This document shows, in pieces, positions 25,307 to 33,451 of a DNA stretch of 64,000 nt (position 1 is its first letter; each line of letters opens with the position of its first letter). Origin of the DNA: Pseudomonas sp. QS1027. GTDB lineage: Bacteria; Pseudomonadota; Gammaproteobacteria; Pseudomonadales; Pseudomonadaceae. The DNA is taken from positions 62,001 through 126,000 of the forward strand of contig NZ_PHSU01000015.1 in assembly GCF_002814235.1 (NCBI RefSeq), in the 5' to 3' direction. The position numbers were made by a program, and so were the translations under genes. The notes beneath the pieces are model-generated. The model did not search any database and was not told the origin of the DNA. It was given only the letters and a program-made list of their open reading frames with translations.

Positions 25307-25513
25307 TCACGCCGCTTCCACATAAAGATCCAGCATGCTCACCCCGGTCAGCAGATCGGCTTCCGGCAGGTCGGCGTGCTGGTGCCCGCCGAGGGCGCAA
25401 TAGACCAGCCAGTGGCGGTCCTGGACGTTGAACGACATGGCGTCCACCAGGGCTTGCTGTTCGTCACTGGGGGCGATCAGATAAAGACGATCCTGGTTTT
25501 CTGCGTGCAGCAT
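25307..25513 (-). CDS. Conserved small protein of unknown function
   Basis: 68 residues starting MLHAENQDRLYLIAPSDEQQ, acidic and soluble, with CGGAG well placed before the ATG. No metal motif or membrane segment. It is convergent with the YajG gene (21-base gap) and follows the acyltransferase gene on the same strand after a terminator, so it is probably transcribed alone. From memory a similar small gene lies near PA4638. Function unknown. Confidence 0.7.
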   Translation of the reverse strand: MLHAENQDRLYLIAPSDEQQALVDAMSFNVQDRHWLVYCALGGHQHADLPEADLLTGVSMLDLYVEAA

Positions 25514-25599
25514 GACAAGCTCCGTGGGCTATCGAGGGGCGACAGACTGGCTTGTTAAGGTGACGTTCCGGTGACAACGGAAATTAACCCGACCGACAG

Positions 25600-25635
25600 A
25601 AACGACAACGGCGCCCATGGGCGCCGTTGTCGTTT
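25600..25635 (-). terminator. Terminator after the acyltransferase gene
   Basis: A perfect 18-bp palindrome (aaacgacaacggcgccca and its complement) ends in TTTCTGT on the minus strand, 12 bases past the acyltransferase stop. Confidence 0.85.
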
Positions 25636-25646
25636 ACAGATTGTGG

Positions 25647-26813
25647 CTATGGAAGCCCCAGGCCGGCCTTGACCCGATACTGATTGCGCACCGGCGTGGC
25701 GTATTGCTGCACCAGGTACGGACGGTGCTCGGCCGGGCAGGCGTCCAGGCGGCTTTGCCATTGCGCCTCGGCCTTGGCCAGTTCGTCGGCGGCAAACACC
25801 TGGGCGGCGCCTGGCACCTGCAACTGCGGATCGGCGTCGCTCCACTGGGCATACGCCAGGTAGTGCACCGGGAACAGGCGATAACCTTCGAGAATCTGCC
25901 GGTCCATTTCCGTGGCCAGGACCTTGGTGTCTTCGAATTCATCGCTCAGGGGCGCGGCGAAGTTCACATGCACCCGGCCCTTGTAGCCGGTGATACCCTT
26001 GGCGATGCTGACGTCATCCTCGCCCGGGGCCTTGGTGTAGCTGCCGGTGGTGGCGCGGATATACAGCTCGCGGGCCTTGGCCTGGTCGCAGGGATCGTAT
26101 TCGTAGCTGATGGACACGGGGGTCAGGTTCAGCGAACGGATGACCTCGGCGAACGGCTCGTCCTTGCGGCTCATGTGGAACATTTTCAGGATCGCCGATT
26201 CGGTACGGTCGTCGCCGTCCTTGGCCCGTCCTTCGGCCTGGGCGATCCAGATCGACTGGCAATCATGGCGGATCGAATGGTTGATATAGGCCGAGAGCAG
26301 TTGATAGGCGGCCATCTTTTCCCGACGTCCGGCGATCGAGCGGTGCACGATAAAACTCTTGTTCAGGCGCATCAGATCGCTGACGAAGGGTTTTTGCAGC
26401 AGGTTGTCGCCAATGGCGATCCGCGGCGTGGGCAAACCGGCGTGATACACGGCATAGTTGACGAACGCCGGGTCCATCACGATGTCCCGGTGGTTGGCCA
26501 GGAACAGGTAGGCCTGGCCGGACTTGAACTGTTCGACGCCGGTGTAGGTGACGCCGTCGGTGGCGCGCTCGATGGTCTGGTCGACGTAGACCTCGACCTT
26601 GTCCTGCAAGGTGGCCACTGATGTCACGCCGGCGAATTCACGGCGCAGGCGGTGGGCGATCAAGGGTCTGAGCAGCCAGCCGAAGGCACCGGCCAGGCGC
26701 GGGAAGCGGAAGTGGGTGAGGATATCTAGAAACGCCCGGTCGCCGAACAGCCGGGCCATGACGGCCGGTACTTCACTGTCGTCGTAAGGTCGGATGGTAT
26801 CGAATTCGCCCAT
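25647..26813 (-). CDS. 1-acyl-sn-glycerol-3-phosphate acyltransferase-like protein
   Basis: 388 residues, PlsC/LPLAT superfamily, probably inner-membrane-associated. The acyltransferase block 1 reads FLANHRDIVMDPAF (His108). The acidic residue expected four positions after His lies five positions on (Asp114), unless Asp110 serves, which is a variant of HX4D. Later blocks IWIAQAEGRAKDGDD and PVSISYEYDPCD correspond to the acceptor-binding and proline motifs. It is longer than ordinary PlsC (about 250), with a C-terminal extension of some 130 residues. A role in phospholipid or ornithine-lipid acylation is inferred from family only. The terminator at 25600-25635 ends the transcript. Confidence 0.8.
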   Translation of the reverse strand: MGEFDTIRPYDDSEVPAVMARLFGDRAFLDILTHFRFPRLAGAFGWLLRPLIAHRLRREFAGVTSVATLQDKVEVYVDQTIERATDGVTYTGVEQFKSGQAYLFLANHRDIVMDPAFVNYAVYHAGLPTPRIAIGDNLLQKPFVSDLMRLNKSFIVHRSIAGRREKMAAYQLLSAYINHSIRHDCQSIWIAQAEGRAKDGDDRTESAILKMFHMSRKDEPFAEVIRSLNLTPVSISYEYDPCDQAKARELYIRATTGSYTKAPGEDDVSIAKGITGYKGRVHVNFAAPLSDEFEDTKVLATEMDRQILEGYRLFPVHYLAYAQWSDADPQLQVPGAAQVFAADELAKAEAQWQSRLDACPAEHRPYLVQQYATPVRNQYRVKAGLGLP

Positions 26814-26956
26814 ATTCTCTCTTGTTGGAAACGGCTAGGGTAAGTAGAGGTTTGAGTGATAAATAACAAAGCCTGGTCTGGAAAATAAAGCCCAGACATA
26901 AAATAGCCTTGCAAATAGACCGGCGATTATACGCACAAGTCACTTCGGAGGCCGCG

Positions 26957-27139
26957 ATGCTGGAAACTGAGCGTTACGAATGTCCCTATTGCGGTGAAAT
27001 CGGTGAGGCGGTACTGGACTTGTCCGGCGGTGACCAGAGTTATATCGAGGACTGTGCGGTGTGCTGTCGACCGATCACCTTTGTCCTGCAGACCGATGGT
27101 GAGGAATGGATGCTCGACGTTTACAGCGAGAACGAGTGA
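26957..27139 (+). CDS. CPXCG-motif zinc-ribbon protein
   Basis: 60 residues: MLETERYECPYCGE, then EDCAVCCRPI. The two CxxC pairs (CPYC and CAVC) form a probable zinc ribbon, the defining feature of the small CPXCG family. The start at 26957 has GGAGG six bases upstream; an in-frame extension to 26909 is unsupported. It is followed after 13 bases by a DUF2007 gene, so the two are co-transcribed. Its function is unknown; a nucleic-acid or protein-binding role is only inferred from the ribbon. Confidence 0.85.
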   Translation: MLETERYECPYCGEIGEAVLDLSGGDQSYIEDCAVCCRPITFVLQTDGEEWMLDVYSENE

Positions 27140-27152
27140 TGAGGGCCTCCCT

Positions 27153-27413
27153 ATGCAGCGTATCTACGAGCCGGAAAACCTGATGGAAGGCGAGTTGCTG
27201 CAAGGCATGCTCGCCAGTGAAGGGATTCAGGCGCACCTGGTGGGGCGTGACCTGCTGGGTGGGGTGGGGGAGTTGCCGGTCTTCGGCTTGCTGGCCCTGG
27301 CGGTGGACAATGACCAGGCGCAATGCGCGCGGGAGCTGATCGCCGCGTACAATGCGGCGCTGCCGCTGGCCGGTGACGAGCCGGAGAGTTTTCCGGATGT
27401 GCTGGTCTGTTAG
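27153..27413 (+). CDS. DUF2007 (putative signal-transducing) protein
   Basis: 86 residues starting MQRIYEPENLMEGELLQGML, with GIQAHLVGRDLLGGVGELPV, the hallmark of DUF2007. It is a small ferredoxin-like fold protein with a hydrophobic pocket. GAGG lies eight bases before the ATG. It lies 13 bases after the zinc-ribbon gene. The family resembles PII in fold, but no ligand or partner is established. Confidence 0.85.
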   Translation: MQRIYEPENLMEGELLQGMLASEGIQAHLVGRDLLGGVGELPVFGLLALAVDNDQAQCARELIAAYNAALPLAGDEPESFPDVLVC

Positions 27414-27446
27414 CCTGTCTGTGCAATATTCACCGCGCCGCGAACC

Positions 27447-27534
27447 CTGTAGGAGCCGGCTTGCTGGCGATGGCGGCCGGATAATCGATGCAGGGCTGAC
27501 TGGCCCCATCGCCAGCAAGCCGGCGCCTGCAAGG
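27447..27534. repeat. REP-like inverted pair (ggagccggcttgctggcgatg type)
   Basis: Arms ctgtaggagccggcttgctg (from 27447) and the imperfect reverse complement catcgccagcaagccggcgc (within 27506-27534), separated by about 33 bases, lie between the DUF2007 and SRAP genes. The same element class recurs at 31493-31578. Confidence 0.85.
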
Positions 27535-27585
27535 GCCGCGTGTATCTTGATTGCCCCGAGTTTTTGAAAAGAGCCGTATTGCCCC

Positions 27586-28206
27586 ATGTGTGGACGTTAT
27601 GCCCTGTTTCGCTGGAACCCCACCTTCGCGGCCTTGCCCGGCTTTCCCGCCGACCAGCAGGCGCAGTGGAATATTTCGCCCAATGATTCGGTGCTGATCC
27701 TGCGTGCCGCCGAGGGGCAGCGTGAGCTGGCCCGCGCCCGTTGGGGGCTGACCCCGGCGTGGCTGACCGATCTGTCGAAGACGCCGGCCCATGCCCGGGC
27801 CGAAACCCTGGCCGAGCAGCCGATGTTTCGCCAGGCGTTCCGCGAGCGGCGTTGCCTGCTGCCGGCCAACGGCTTCTACGAGTGGCGCGGTACCCAGCGC
27901 AAGCGGCCTTACTGGCTGACCCCGGCGGAAGGGTCGAGCCTGTTTTTCGCGGCGATCTGGGAAGCCTATCCGGTGGATGGGCATGTCTGGTTGAGCACCG
28001 CGGTGGTGACCCAGGCGGCGTCGAATCAGCGGCGCCCCTTGATCCTGGATGCGGCGGGGCAGGAGGCCTGGTTGTCCGCCGACACCTCAATGCCGGATTT
28101 GCAGGCCTTGCTGGCCAGTCCCCAGGCGCCTTTGCGCGAGCGGGTGCTGGCCAATCTGGTGAACGATCCGAAGCTCAATGCGCCGGAGTGCCTGACGCCG
28201 GGTTGA
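27586..28206 (+). CDS. SRAP-domain protein (YedK/HMCES family)
   Basis: 206 residues. It starts MCGRYALF, placing the catalytic Cys at position 2 after Met removal. It also has NISP (Asn29), the ARAET block (about residues 70-74) and LLPANGFYEW (Glu99). This family forms a thiazolidine crosslink with abasic sites in single-stranded DNA, shielding them during replication. The usual HxRMP motif near residue 147 is replaced by SNQRRPLIL, so the conserved histidine that helps ring chemistry is missing. The protein may crosslink but reverse more slowly, or act differently. The gene lies between two REP elements and is transcribed toward the chemoreceptor gene. Confidence 0.85.
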   Translation: MCGRYALFRWNPTFAALPGFPADQQAQWNISPNDSVLILRAAEGQRELARARWGLTPAWLTDLSKTPAHARAETLAEQPMFRQAFRERRCLLPANGFYEWRGTQRKRPYWLTPAEGSSLFFAAIWEAYPVDGHVWLSTAVVTQAASNQRRPLILDAAGQEAWLSADTSMPDLQALLASPQAPLRERVLANLVNDPKLNAPECLTPG

Positions 28207-28237
28207 GCGGGGAGCAAGCCCCCTCGCTCTTGTGTGG

Positions 28238-30379
28238 CTAAACCTTGAACTGATTGATCAAGCGCCGCTGCTGCTCCGCCAGCTTGGTCAACTGCGCACT
28301 GGCCGCGCTCGACTCATCGGCGCCGCCCGCCACTTCGTTGGCCACCTGACCGATATTGATCACGTTGCGGTTGATGTCGTCGGCCACCGCGCTCTGTTCC
28401 TCGGCCGCGCTGGCGATCTGGGTGTTCATGTCGTTGATCACCGACACCGCCCGGGTAATGCTTTCCAGCGCCTGGGCCGCCTTGGCCGCGTGTTGCACGC
28501 TTTCGTCGGTCTTGGTCTGGCTGTCTTCCATGACCTTGACCACGTCGCGGGTGCCCTGCTGCAACTGCTGGATCATCGACTGGATTTCTTCCGTGGCCTT
28601 CTGGGTCTTCTGCGCCAGATTGCGCACTTCGTCGGCCACCACCGCAAAGCCTCGACCCTGCTCGCCGGCCCGGGCTGCTTCGATGGCCGCGTTGAGCGCC
28701 AGCAGGTTGGTCTGTTCGGCAATCCCACGAATGGCTGTCAGGATCGCATTGATGTTCTCGCTGTCCTTGGCCAGGGTCTGCACCACGCCGACCGCGCGGC
28801 CGATCTCCAGCGCCAGGGCGCCGATGGAGGTCGAGGTGTCCTTGACGATCCGCATCCCGTCGCTGGCGGCCATGTCGGCATGGCTGGCGGCCTGGGCCGC
28901 CTGGGTCGCATTGCGTGCCACGTCCTGGGCCGTGGCGGTCATTTCCTGCACGGCGGTGGCCACCTGGTCGATCTCGGCCATCTGCTTGTGCACGCCCTGG
29001 TTGGTGCGGATCGCGATATCCGCGGTGTGCTCGGAGGAGTCGCTGACACTCTGCACCGAGGTCACCACCTGGCTGATCATCGCCTGCAACTTGATCAGGA
29101 AGGTATTGAAACCCTTGGCGATCGAGCCCAGTTCGTCGGCACGGTCGCTGGTCAGGCGACGGGTCAGGTCGCCTTCGCCCTGGGCGATATCGTCGAGCAT
29201 GGCGACCATCTGCTTGAGGGGGCGGGCGATGCCGTGGCCCACCAGCCAGATCACCAGCAAGCCGAGGCCGGCGATCACCAGGCCGACCATCGCCATGCCG
29301 AAGATATCGGCCTTGCGCTGGGTGTCGAGGTCGCCCTGCAATTTGTGCAGGTCAGCCATGACGGCGTCCAGCGGCAGTTGCAGCATCAGGGTCCAGCGCG
29401 CGTCGGTCTGGCCGATGCCGAAAGGCAGGTAGAGCTCGATGGTGCCTTTGTCCTTGTCGACGTTGTAGGTCACTTCGCCGCGATTGAGCTTGCCCATGGT
29501 TGCGACTTTGTCGGCCCCGATCACGTCGCCGGCTTTCTCGCCGAATTTGCTCGAATCCTTGGTGTAGGCCACCAGGCGTCCATTGGTGCCCACCAGCGCC
29601 ATGTTGCCGGCGCCGCCATAGAGTTTCTGGTTGGCGGCCAGCAGCATGTCCTGGATGAAGTTCACCGACAGGTCGGCGCCGACGATGCCCTGGAACGCGC
29701 CGTTGAGCAGGATCGGCTCGATAAAGGAGGCGAGCATGACCATCTTGTCGCCGACCTTGTAGGGCGCCGGGTCGATCACGCAGGACTTCCTGGTTTCCTT
29801 GGAGCACAGGTAGTACTCGCTGGCGCGAATGCCGGTGGAGAGCAGTTTCTGGTCGTCCACATCCACCAGGCTCGACTCGCCGAGGCTGCCGTCGTCGTTA
29901 CGGAACCACCAGGGCAGGAAGCGGCCATCCTTGGGGTCGATACCGGCGACCTTGGTGTCGACATAGGCGGCGTCGTTGTGGTCCAGGGCGTTCTTTTCCC
30001 AGCCGATGTAGGTGCCGAGGATCTTCGGGTTCTGCTGGACGTTTTCCTTGACCAGGCTGATCAGTTGTTCGCGGCTGAGGCTCAACGCGGGCTTGCCGTC
30101 GGCACCGGTGGTACCGATCAAGGTGTTGACCCTGACCAGGCCACCGGCGATCAGCAGTGGCGCTTCGAGTTCGCGCTGGATCTGGCTGACCTGGGTGCGG
30201 GCCAGCGCATCCAGGCGCTGCTGGATCACCTGTTCGAATTGCTCCTGGGTGCGCTGTTGCACCATGTCCTGGGTCCTGGCCCCGGAAAACAGGGCGTAGA
30301 CCACCAGGGCCCCGACCACGCTGAGAATAATGGCCCCGGCCAGGGCCGCGACGGAAAACTGGATCGACTTGAATTTCAT
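28238..30379 (-). CDS. Methyl-accepting chemotaxis protein with dCACHE sensor
   Basis: 713 residues. TM1 at about 9-31, a large periplasmic double-CACHE ligand domain (about 40-335; SYL-type stretch GTYIGWEKNAL, then GIVGADLSVNFIQDMLL), TM2 at about 345-365 (GLVIAGLGLLVIWLVG), HAMP, then the cytoplasmic signalling hairpin with the conserved tip RGIAEQTNLLALNAAIEAAR. It ends LINQFKV and lacks a CheR/CheB-tethering pentapeptide. It senses a small molecule in the periplasm and signals to CheA/CheW; many Pseudomonas dCACHE receptors bind amino acids, but the ligand cannot be read here. The start at 30379 was chosen because TM1 begins at once; upstream codons look non-coding. Confidence 0.92.
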   Translation of the reverse strand: MKFKSIQFSVAALAGAIILSVVGALVVYALFSGARTQDMVQQRTQEQFEQVIQQRLDALARTQVSQIQRELEAPLLIAGGLVRVNTLIGTTGADGKPALSLSREQLISLVKENVQQNPKILGTYIGWEKNALDHNDAAYVDTKVAGIDPKDGRFLPWWFRNDDGSLGESSLVDVDDQKLLSTGIRASEYYLCSKETRKSCVIDPAPYKVGDKMVMLASFIEPILLNGAFQGIVGADLSVNFIQDMLLAANQKLYGGAGNMALVGTNGRLVAYTKDSSKFGEKAGDVIGADKVATMGKLNRGEVTYNVDKDKGTIELYLPFGIGQTDARWTLMLQLPLDAVMADLHKLQGDLDTQRKADIFGMAMVGLVIAGLGLLVIWLVGHGIARPLKQMVAMLDDIAQGEGDLTRRLTSDRADELGSIAKGFNTFLIKLQAMISQVVTSVQSVSDSSEHTADIAIRTNQGVHKQMAEIDQVATAVQEMTATAQDVARNATQAAQAASHADMAASDGMRIVKDTSTSIGALALEIGRAVGVVQTLAKDSENINAILTAIRGIAEQTNLLALNAAIEAARAGEQGRGFAVVADEVRNLAQKTQKATEEIQSMIQQLQQGTRDVVKVMEDSQTKTDESVQHAAKAAQALESITRAVSVINDMNTQIASAAEEQSAVADDINRNVINIGQVANEVAGGADESSAASAQLTKLAEQQRRLINQFKV

Positions 30380-30592
30380 GAGAGCCCCGGACGCAAGGAG
30401 TGACATCTGCCAGTGTGTATCGGCTGGAGTTTTCACCGGCATGAGGGGGCCGTGACGAAATGGCTGCTTTGGATGCGTGCAGGTCGCAAATGGATAGGTG
30501 CGGGGGCTGGCTCCGCCGTGGCTTGGACGGGTTTATGAATCTTTTCCTACGAGAGGCGCGGGATGTATCTGAAGTTGATGTGCTACACGTCG

Positions 30593-30615
30593 TTTGTATC
30601 TGGCATTGATACAAA
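30593..30615. promoter_or_regulatory. Perfect inverted repeat TTTGTATC-N7-GATACAAA
   Basis: 8-bp arms (30593-30600 and 30608-30615) lie 41 bases before the M48 protease start. The size and AT-rich arms suit a dimeric repressor or activator. No regulator is identified. Confidence 0.5.
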
Positions 30616-30655
30616 TCACCGCCTAGGATAGTCGCAGTTTCCAGGGAGAGTGTTC

Positions 30656-31474
30656 ATGGCTAGAGCTTGGGTGTTGGGCGCGTTGAGCGCGAGTTTGCTG
30701 TTGGTCGGATGCCAGGCGGTTAACACCACCAGCGGTGGGGCGGTCGGGGTTGAGCGCAAGCAGTACATGTTCAGCCTGTTATCGAGCCAGCAGGTCGATC
30801 AGATGTATGCGCAGTCGTACCAGAAGACCCTGGGCGAGGCGGGTGGCAAAGGGGTCCTGGACAAGACCAGCGCCAATGCCAGGCGGGTCCAGGCGATTGC
30901 CAGGCGCCTGATCGCCCAGGCGCCGACCTTCCGCCCGGATTCGGCGCAATGGCAGTGGGAGGTCAATCTGATCAAGAGTGACGAGCTCAATGCCAACTGT
31001 GGTCCTGGCGGCAAGATCATCTTTTATAGCGGCCTGATCGATAAGCTCAAGCTGAGCGACGACGAGATTGCCGCGGTCATGGGCCATGAAATTGCCCACG
31101 CCTTGCGCGAGCACGGGCGTGAAGCGATGTCCAAGGCTTATGGGGTCGAGATGGCGAAGCAGGGCGCGGGCGCCTTGTTCGGCCTGGGGCAGGACAGCCT
31201 GGCGCTGGCCGATACCGTGGCCAACTACGGCATGACCTTGCCCAACAGCCGGGCGAATGAGAATGAAGCGGACCTGATCGGCCTGGAGCTGGCGGCCCGT
31301 GCCGGCTACAACCCGAACGCGGCCATCAGCCTGTGGAACAAGATGGGCAAGGCGGCTGAAGGTGCACCGCCGGAGTTCATGAGCACCCACCCGGCGTCCG
31401 GCAGTCGTATCGCCTCGTTGGAGGCGGCGATTCCGAAGGTGATGCCGTTGTATCAGCAGGCCAGGAAGTCCTGA
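30656..31474 (+). CDS. M48-family zinc metalloprotease lipoprotein
   Basis: 272 residues. Lipoprotein signal with lipobox LLVGC (mature CQAVNTTSGG), so membrane-anchored, probably outer membrane facing the periplasm. The zinc site is HEIAH within VMGHEIAHALREHGRE, with the third ligand Glu in NENEADLIGLELA. It resembles E. coli LoiP/YggG and the periplasmic M48 proteases that clear misfolded outer-membrane proteins. The ATG at 30656 has GGGAG eight bases upstream. A perfect inverted repeat just upstream suggests regulated expression. It is divergent from the chemoreceptor. Confidence 0.9.
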   Translation: MARAWVLGALSASLLLVGCQAVNTTSGGAVGVERKQYMFSLLSSQQVDQMYAQSYQKTLGEAGGKGVLDKTSANARRVQAIARRLIAQAPTFRPDSAQWQWEVNLIKSDELNANCGPGGKIIFYSGLIDKLKLSDDEIAAVMGHEIAHALREHGREAMSKAYGVEMAKQGAGALFGLGQDSLALADTVANYGMTLPNSRANENEADLIGLELAARAGYNPNAAISLWNKMGKAAEGAPPEFMSTHPASGSRIASLEAAIPKVMPLYQQARKS

Positions 31475-31492
31475 GCCTTTGTCCCGATGCCG

Positions 31493-31578
31493 TGTAGGAG
31501 TCGGCTTGCTGGCGATGAGGCCCTTGAGCCTTGCGCTGCCCATGCGGGCGCCGTCGCCAGCAAGCCGGCTCCTACAGG
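31493..31578. repeat. REP-like inverted pair (ggcttgctggcgatg type)
   Basis: Arms tgtaggagtcggcttgctgg (from 31493) and ccagcaagccggctcctaca (to 31577) are near-perfect complements spaced by about 40 bases, between the convergent M48 and Mn-exporter genes. Same class as 27447-27534. Confidence 0.87.
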
Positions 31579-31587
31579 TCATGTGGC

Positions 31588-32172
31588 CTAGATCCAGCCG
31601 CTGCTCTGCATCGCCTTGTACACCGCGACCACCGCAAGGATGAAGAACGCTGTCGCCGCCAGGCGACGGATCAGGGTCAGCGGCAGCTTGTCGGCGGCGA
31701 AGTTGCCCGCCAAGACCACCGGAACGTTGGCAATCAGCATACCCAGGGTGGTGCCGATGATCACCAGCCACAACTCCGGATACTGCGCCGCCAGCATCAC
31801 CGTGGCGATCTGGGTCTTGTCACCGATTTCCGCGAGGAAAAACGCAATCAGGGTGGTCAGGAACGGGCCGAACTTGCGCGCCGTGGTGGCTTCGTCATCG
31901 TCCATCTTGTCCGGTACCAGGGTCCACAGGGCGGTGGCGGTAAAGCTCGCCGCGAGGATCCAGTGCAACACCGCATCGGAGAAGAAACTGCCGAACCAGG
32001 CGCCTACCGCGCCGGCTGCCGCATGGTTGGCCAGGGTCGCCGCGACGATACCGGCAATGATCGGCCAGGGTTTGCGAAACCGTGCAGCCAGAATGAGCGC
32101 GAGCAGCTGCGTCTTGTCGCCGATTTCGGCCAAGGCAACGATTGCAGTGGGGACGAGCAGGGAATCCAGCAT
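31588..32172 (-). CDS. GDT1/TMEM165 (UPF0016) family manganese exporter
   Basis: 194 residues, six predicted membrane segments in two homologous halves. Each half carries the family signature E-phi-GDK-T: ALAEIGDKTQLLAL near residue 15 and FLAEIGDKTQIATV near 114. It is an inner-membrane cation/proton exchanger; bacterial members (MneA) export Mn2+. The assignment is reinforced by the yybP-ykoY manganese riboswitch directly upstream. AGGA lies seven bases before the ATG, immediately after a hairpin that could hide it. It is convergent with the M48 gene. Confidence 0.93.
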   Translation of the reverse strand: MLDSLLVPTAIVALAEIGDKTQLLALILAARFRKPWPIIAGIVAATLANHAAAGAVGAWFGSFFSDAVLHWILAASFTATALWTLVPDKMDDDEATTARKFGPFLTTLIAFFLAEIGDKTQIATVMLAAQYPELWLVIIGTTLGMLIANVPVVLAGNFAADKLPLTLIRRLAATAFFILAVVAVYKAMQSSGWI

Positions 32173-32189
32173 CAGGTTTTCCTAAGGGG

Positions 32190-32370
32190 CGGGTCGACAC
32201 GGCTATGACACGTACAGCCTTCCCGCCCCGGGTAAGGTGTTCGTGTCATAGGTCTTGTCAAACCCTGGGCCCGTCTGTGCGGACCGTGGGTCGCATGCGC
32301 CATGGTCTGTTGACCAAGTATGTTGACGCATGCCGGACGAGCGTGGCGCTCGTGGGAGACTACTCCCCTA
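32190..32370 (-). promoter_or_regulatory. yybP-ykoY manganese riboswitch
   Basis: On the minus strand the leader carries the hallmarks of this class: GGGGAGTAG (32360-32368), CGTCAACATACT (about 32317-32328) and GACAAGACCTATGACACG (about 32243-32260). They are separated by paired regions such as ACGAGCG/CGCTCGT. After the aptamer a GGGGCGGG/CCCGCCCC stem ends one base before the ribosome-binding region, consistent with translational control: Mn2+ binding would free the AGGA. Class identified by eye from conserved loops. Confidence 0.88.
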
Positions 32371-32420
32371 GGACGGAGCGGATTCTGCCTAGGCAAAATC
32401 CGTTACGCAAGCCTTCTTTT

Positions 32421-33419
32421 TCAGCCGCGCTTGGCGCTGTAGACCCGGAAGCCCTGTCCCTCGGCCTTGGTCACGCAGCGCCCGAGATGCTCTTCGATCA
32501 AGGGCTGATAGCGCAGGAAGCTGTTCGCCACCAACCGAAGTTCGCCGCCGTTTTTCAGATGTTTCGCTGCTTTTCGCAGCAAGTTCTCCGTCGCCAGGTA
32601 ATCGGTGTGGACCCCGACATGGAACGGCGGATTGCTCAGGATCGCACTCAAGCCCATGGGCGCGGAGTCGATGCCATCACCGGTCAATACCTCGGCGTCG
32701 AGGCCATTGGCGGCCAGGGTCAGGCGACTGCTGGCGGTGGCAAAAGCGTCGACATCGAGCAGGATCACGTGGTTGTGCGGGTAACGCCGCTTCACCGCCG
32801 CGCCGAGGACGCCGGCACCGCAACCGAAGTCCAGCAGGTTGCCGCTCGGCAGTTTGTCCAGGTGCTCCAGCAGCAGGGCGCTGCCGCGATCCAGCCGGCC
32901 GTGGCTGAACACCCCGGGCAGGCTGACCACCTTGAGCGGCCCTTCGGCCAGGTCCAGTTCGTAATGTTGCGCCAGGCTTTCCAGCGACTTGGCCACCGGC
33001 GCCTCGGCCACGGTGACCTGCCACAGCTGGCAATGCCGGGCGCTGTCGAGCTTGCGCGGCTTGCCGAAGGGGTTGAGCTGCTTGGCCGCGCCTTCGATAC
33101 CGCTGCGTTTTTCCCCGACCAGGAACACCTCGCCACCCGGTAGGCGCGAGGCGACGGCGTTGAGCAGGTAGTCGGTCAGGTCCTTGGACTTGGGCAGGAA
33201 TATCACGGCGCTGTCGAACGGGATCTCGGGGATATTCACGCCAAAATGGCTGCGGCCTTCGAAGCGTGCTTCGAGTGCCGCCTGATCGCCGGCGTGCCAG
33301 CACCAGCCGTGGGCGTTGGGCAGGCGTCCGAGCAGGTCGTCGGCGGGCAGCCCGGCGAGCAACAGCTTGCCCTGGAAATATTCGGCCTGACGAAGCAGTA
33401 CTTCACTGCGCGGATCCAT
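32421..33419 (-). CDS. rsmC: 16S rRNA (guanine-1207-N2)-methyltransferase
   Basis: 332 residues, the usual RsmC size, with the duplicated two-domain architecture. A degenerate N-terminal domain (1-150) is followed by the SAM-dependent domain with LLDFGCGAGVLGAA (SAM loop) and the catalytic motif SNPPFHVG. It methylates G1207 of 16S rRNA in the assembled 30S subunit. The ATG at 33419 has AGGGAG seven bases upstream. It begins 32 bases after the stop of the hydroxyacid dehydrogenase on the same strand, so probably co-transcribed. From memory this pair corresponds to PA4627-PA4626. Confidence 0.92.
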   Translation of the reverse strand: MDPRSEVLLRQAEYFQGKLLLAGLPADDLLGRLPNAHGWCWHAGDQAALEARFEGRSHFGVNIPEIPFDSAVIFLPKSKDLTDYLLNAVASRLPGGEVFLVGEKRSGIEGAAKQLNPFGKPRKLDSARHCQLWQVTVAEAPVAKSLESLAQHYELDLAEGPLKVVSLPGVFSHGRLDRGSALLLEHLDKLPSGNLLDFGCGAGVLGAAVKRRYPHNHVILLDVDAFATASSRLTLAANGLDAEVLTGDGIDSAPMGLSAILSNPPFHVGVHTDYLATENLLRKAAKHLKNGGELRLVANSFLRYQPLIEEHLGRCVTKAEGQGFRVYSAKRG

Positions 33420-33451
33420 GGTCTGCTCCCTGAAAAAAGTGCCGCAGTCTA

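Noticed and set aside
28232..30403. A 723-codon plus-strand frame opposite the chemoreceptor
   Set aside because: The minus strand encodes an intact MCP; the plus frame lacks domains and a ribosome-binding site.
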